Positions 59,708-64,000 of a stretch of DNA of 64,000 bases are shown one piece after another; position 1 is the stretch's first letter, and every line of letters begins with the position of its first letter. The stretch spans positions 1,111,720 through 1,175,719 of the forward strand of contig NW_015622543.1 of the NCBI RefSeq assembly GCF_000835495.1. Direction: 5' to 3'. The notes beneath the pieces are model-generated. The model worked only from the letters and a program-made list of their open reading frames with translations. It made no database searches and was not told the origin of the DNA. The translations under genes were made by a program, and so were the position numbers. Origin of the DNA: Cladophialophora immunda (lineage: Eukaryota; Ascomycota; Eurotiomycetes; Chaetothyriales; Herpotrichiellaceae).

Positions 59708-61395
59708 ATGGACGCCGGAACCGTCGAACCACTCTCGAAATGGCGCATCAACAGGCCCGCCGTACAGAATGTCATCATGGGCGTGTACGTATCGCAACGA
59801 TTTTGATCCTTTCGACGACTGGTTACGCTAACGGCTTCAACTCGCAGCATCTTATTCTGCCTACCGGGTATTTATCTCGCCCTCACTGGCCTCGGGGCTG
59901 GAGGTGGAGGACCCGGAGCACTTCATGTTGCCGTCAATACCAATGCGTAAGTTCGGAATGTTTTCACCTGGACTAGGAATCTTCAATGGCTGACATGTGT
60001 CGAAGCATTCTCTATGGACTCTTCACCGTCTTCGGCTGGATAGGAGGCACGATTCTCAACCTCATGAAGCCAAAGGCGACAGTGTGCGTGCTACCATTCC
60101 CACAAAGGGGAGCACGCCCACCCTCATGTGCTCATATATTGTCGTCTTAGGATATTTGGAGGCTTCGGATACCCTCTTTACGTTGGGGGTCTCTGGTACT
60201 TTGACCGCCGCGGTCACGATTGGTTTCCTTACCTGTCTGGAGCCATTCTGGGCATAACGGCTGGCTGCCTTTGGACTGCTGCAAGCTTCATCGCCTGGAC
60301 ATACCCCGAAGAGAAAGACAAAGGAAAGGTAAGGAGACCCGATACCAGCACGTCCTGAAAAGGCACTCACCTTAGATCCAGTACATCGCCATCCAATGGG
60401 GTCTCACGTCGCTCGGCGGCACAGTCGGTGCGAGCATCGCGTTTGGAATCAGCGCCAACAAGACGCAAGCAACCGGGGTGTCGGATCCGGTCTACATTAT
60501 ATTCGTGGTCATCATGTGCTGTGCGATAGTCGCTGCTGCATTCTTCATCAAACATCCCGCCAGCATTGTCCGGGACGACGGCACTCATCTCGCCGAATTC
60601 AAACCCACCAACACGAGGGCGGAGCTTCAAAATTTGAAGAAGACCTTCACCGATTGGAAACTCCTGGCGCTGACTCCCGCCTTTTTCGCATCTGAGATGT
60701 GCCTCTCGACGACCAGCAGCCTCAACAGTTACTACTTCAACCTCCGAACCCGGTCCCTGAACAACGTCCTCTTTCAAGCCATCATGATTGCCGGGTCTCT
60801 CGGCATGAGCTTTCTCCTTGACGCCCAGCAGCTGTCTCGCCGTCGACGCGGCCTTATTGCGTGCGTCACGGTCGGCGTGATCACCATGGGCGCCGCAGCC
60901 GGCCTTATCGGGTGGATGAAAAAGTACGGGCTTGACGGCCGACTCGAGACTCCTCCGGCGGTAGACTGGACTGACAGTAGGTTTGCTGGAGGAGTCATCC
61001 TGTACCTCCTGTGGGGAATCGTCTATTCGACATATCTTTGCAGTGCCGGCTGGGTGGTCGGGTCACTGTCCAACGATCCAGTCGTCATCGCCATGTACAG
61101 CGGCTTCACCAAAGGCATGGGCTCTCTTGGCCTGTGTATATGTTTCGTCATGGACTCGCAGTCCGTCACCTACATGACACAGGCTATTGTCCAATTGGTC
61201 CTCTACGGGGTTGGCTCTCTCACTCTCGTCTACGTGGTGGTCTTCTACTTGAAAGACACCAACTACTTCCTTGAGGAGAGCGTGGTTGTGCCGCTCCATA
61301 TTCAGCAAGAAAAACAAGTGGCCATTGAGGCCCTGGAGGTCCCAGCAGATGCTGAAGAGGTCTCAGCGGATGTCACCAGGAAACCCAGCCAGTAG
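59708..61395 (+). CDS. UNC93-like (DUF895) MFS membrane protein
   Basis: Exons 59708-59784, 59848-59946, 60006-60083, 60151-60328 and 60376-61395 give 483 residues with about eleven hydrophobic segments. Visible motifs are FCLPGIYLALTGLGAGGGG, ILYGLFTVFGWIGG, FGGFGYPLYVGGLWY and the long central cytosolic loop around LKKTFTDWKLLALTPAFFAS. These fit the fungal UNC93-like subfamily, whose members are thought to be transporters or channel regulators. Exons 2-4 are short (78-178 nt) and were joined from splice signals. The acidic C-terminal tail is typical. No substrate is known. The neighbours (amidase divergent, Rieske oxygenase convergent) suggest transport of a compound they metabolise (inference). 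Confidence 0.9.
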
Positions 61396-61792
61396 GGTCT
61401 GGCAAGGGAAAAAGGAACCTGTGCCAGGTAAACGGTCTAAGTTATCGGCTTATGGCGGTGCAAGGCTAGAAGCCTGGGATTGGAATGAGGTAGAAAAACT
61501 GACAATGTTGCCCTTTGGAGGAGACGTGGGAGTGGAACGCTGGAAGAAAGACATTGAATGCTATAATATCCTATCCGACTGAGCCTGCCTAATGAAGCAC
61601 ACATCCTGGAGCGTACCCCGTAGTGCGATATCGCAGGGGAGCTTCCACATTCCTATGTCAAGCTGTCCACTAATCGCGTGCTCAAGACACAGAAGTCTTA
61701 CATCGATCAGATCCTGGAGGTACGTAGTGGTCAACTAGCTCTTTGTGTTGTCAACCTCGTCACCGATACCACAGATATGTCTCCCTAGAACC
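61396..61792. other. Convergent intergenic region
   Basis: About 400 bp between the transporter and Rieske gene 3' ends. Nothing else was recognised. Confidence 0.45.
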
Positions 61793-63205
61793 CTACCAAG
61801 CCTTGATCTCTGTTTCGTTGCTACTCACGCCGATCGACGTCAGGTTCTGCTGTCTTTGTGCGCAGGCGCACACATCGGAACAAAATTGTTCTTGCTTCAG
61901 CACGGCGGGGTGAAGCTGCTGGCTACGCTTTGCTGGCCAGACTTGATGCCCTTTGTCGGCCTCTAGTGCCATATGTTTCTTCAGGTCGGCTTCGATCAGC
62001 GTCTTGAAATACAGAACACCTCCCTCGCGGCGAGTGTGCAATGGGCCTTGCACATACACACCCGAATTCAAGCTCTGCTGGACGCCGTTCATCAATGTGT
62101 AGTCCTCCAATTCAATGCCCTCGAAGAAATCCGCCGCTCGCTGGAAGACATCCATGGGCGACTTTGGATTCCGGAAGGTCTGATACTCAGTTGTAACAGT
62201 TGTGGGGCCGGTAGGAACGACACGCATAATGAAAAAGTAAGGGGTGGACAAATTGACCGAAGAGTTTGGATAGTTGTAGGTGAACGCTCCGTTGCCGAAG
62301 TACTCAAAGTCTTCTGCCTTTATGTCGTCTCTGTTCGGAGGGAAGTGTTCGAAACGGCCAGCGTGTGGTTCTACTGAATATCGATCCAAGTTGGTGATCT
62401 TTGTGATACCCGGGTGGCTTGCCTTGCAATGGTAGCACTTGAGAATGATCAGCACGCTTGACTCGGCAAATATCCATAATACATCTATTCACCTCATTGT
62501 AGTTGTCCCCAACAAGCTTCCAATTGTACTTGCCGTTCGTGGTCCATGTCCGGTGATAAACGTAATCGTCGAGTGGGAAATCTGCCAGGCGGGCCTGTTC
62601 ATCAGTGCCCCCATTCAGCTCCTCCCACGGGGTCGGGGTTGGCGAAGAGTCAAAGTTGATCCATACGAATCCAACCTTGTCAACGTGAGTATGAATGGAA
62701 AAGAGACTGTAGTCCTCTCGGTTGAATCCTTCGGTCTCTTCGAACTTGGGTGCCTTTGCCAACGTTCCATCCAGACCAAATGACCAGCCTAGGGACACAA
62801 GAGTCAATGGTTCGTATTCATTTACGAGGACGGAGCAGGATACTAACCATGGTAGCCGCAGCTGAGGATGGACTTCTTCCCCTCGTCAGGCTGGTCTTTG
62901 TCAATGAGAGGGTACGCTCGGTGGCGGCAGATATTGTGGAAAGCCTTGATCTCGCCTGACTTGGTCTTGATCAAGAAGAAGTTGAAGCCGGCCATGTCGA
63001 ACCTCAGATAGTTTCCCATTTCTTTGAGACGAAGTTGATGCGTGGTGAGCAACCATCGCTTCGAGAAAATCGCCCGGCGCTCGAAGTCGTAGAAGTCGGG
63101 TTGGGTGTACCACGACGCAGGAAAAACACCTTCGAGAACACCGCTTTTTGCATCTCCAGTGGTCGCACCATTGGTAGTGCCATTGCGAGGTGTCTCTGTC
63201 AACAT
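61793..63205 (-). CDS. Rieske non-haem iron oxygenase, alpha subunit
   Basis: Rieske oxygenases hydroxylate or demethylate substrates using a [2Fe-2S] cluster and a mononuclear iron. Exons 63205-62848, 62788-62493 and 62437-61793 give 432 residues. The Rieske motifs are ICRHRAYPL (C-x-H) and SCGYHGW across the first intron (C-x2-H). The iron site NYNECYHCKASHPG, spanning the second intron, provides the Asn/Asp-x-x-His-x4-His ligands. VFQRAADFFEGIELEDYTL is the late region that supplies the third carboxylate ligand. The overall pattern resembles choline-, betaine- or carnitine-type monooxygenases and other fungal single-component members. An electron-donating reductase is not encoded nearby. 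With the amidase, aminotransferase and transporter it could form a nitrogen-compound catabolic set (inference). Confidence 0.93.
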
Positions 63206-64000
63206 GACGAGATATTGGCTACCAGAGCTGCTGAAGTATGTTTTGAATGGTGGTTTTGAGCAGCACAGGTAGGGGAATCTAAAGGAGCAATAAATCTGAC
63301 ATTAATATATAAGCAATGGCAGCAGAGGTAAACAATATCAAGAAGTATATGTCCCCTTCATGCCAGCACTGTCATGTATCAGGAAGTAAGTACCAGGTAT
63401 GTTGTTGTGCATGTGGCAGAGGGCCCGTGAAGCCACAAGTTGTTTCCCCAGCTTTCGGATTGTACGCAGCCAATCGCCAGCCGACAGAATCAAAGCATAG
63501 CGAGCGCACAAATCGGCGTGATGACTGAGACCGGTAATTCATCGCGAGGAGGGACTTCATGACTGAGATTGGCAGTGCTTCGCGCAACATCGGCTTCCAG
63601 GCGTGTGAAGAACCCTTATCTTCAACCGTTGTTCCAGTCAGGGCAAAGACGATCGACATCACAGTGACCGATCAGCTACAAAGCTCCTGGCATCCGATTC
63701 GAGGTTCCTGGTCTCCCCCAATGGATTATTAACAAAAACGGATCTGAGAGTCGGATCCGTTCATATCCGTGCTGGCACCGCCGAGGCAGGGTCTAGCTGT
63801 TGGCATTGGGAACACCTCGAGTCTTGACCCAAATACTTACTATCTATCTATACTCGTCGAATAATTTAGAAGAATTTACATACACAAAAGTCACTATCGC
63901 GATCATAGGCCTCTTATACTGCAGCTTCACGTGTGCGAGACCGAAAAGTAACACAGTACAGATATAGTTCCGTCAAGAAAGGAAAGACGAAACAAAGCCT
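63206..64000. other. Promoter side of the Rieske gene and window end
   Basis: No firm gene. A minus-strand ORF at 63372-63662 (about 95 codons) has no recognisable domain and was not called. Confidence 0.4.
63301..63311 (-). promoter_or_regulatory. TATA-like element of the Rieske oxygenase gene
   Basis: An AT-rich TTATATATTA-type element on the coding strand lies about 95-105 bp upstream of the ATG at 63205. Confidence 0.4.

Noticed and set aside
63372..63662. 96-codon minus-strand ORF near the window end
   Set aside because: No recognisable domain and no supporting splice or family signal.

Overview
The window is nuclear DNA of a filamentous ascomycete (Pezizomycotina). Short GT-AG introns (mostly 43-110 bp) interrupt most genes. 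There are three Zn2Cys6 transcription factors and fungal-specific families such as Atg33 and the STRIPAK protein Far11. The general style suggests a Chaetothyriales-like mould, but that is an impression and not a measurement. I rebuilt 24 protein-coding loci by joining exons across splice sites. For each of the 23 loci treated as intact genes the summed exon length is a multiple of three. I saw no convincing tRNA, rRNA, transposon or CRISPR array.

Layout. 0.4-8.8 kb: a fatty-acyl/coumarate-type CoA synthetase, a fumarylacetoacetate-hydrolase-family enzyme, a long stretch with no intact gene (4.0-6.4 kb), a conserved protein resembling bacterial LolA-fold proteins, and an NmrA-like Rossmann protein. 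9.2-14.7 kb: a 1705-residue patatin-NACHT protein, a fungal NLR-type architecture, with an apparent second degenerate NACHT half. 15.5-16.7 kb: an RRG7-like mitochondrial gene interrupted by an in-frame TAG. 18.2-29.2 kb: two convergent Zn2Cys6 regulators, then an EthD-like protein, a JEN1-type carboxylate transporter and an SDR epimerase, which look like a small catabolic block. 29.9-35.1 kb: an acetyl-CoA-type thiolase with a PTS2-like N-terminus, an enoyl-CoA hydratase and Atg33. 35.5-39.7 kb: a 1347-residue protein joining a Cys/His-rich region, a P-loop GTPase, a RING finger and a patatin phospholipase domain. 40.4-52.0 kb: an amino-acid permease, an orphan WD40-like protein, peroxisomal 2,4-dienoyl-CoA reductase (ends AKL) and Far11. 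52.4-63.2 kb: a third Zn2Cys6 factor, a class III aminotransferase, an amidase ending in SKL, an UNC93-like transporter and a Rieske oxygenase, together a plausible nitrogen-compound catabolic cluster.

How the genes may work together. Three themes recur. First, two unrelated multidomain proteins both carry a patatin lipase with intact GGGxR, GxSxG and DG motifs, coupled to an NTPase switch. These are the best candidates for an undescribed defence or signalling system. Second, several enzymes of acyl-CoA metabolism are present and some carry peroxisomal signals (PTS1 or PTS2-like). Third, regulator-transporter-enzyme groups at 18-29 kb and 52-63 kb look like substrate-induced catabolic modules. 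Functional links between genes are inferred from proximity only.
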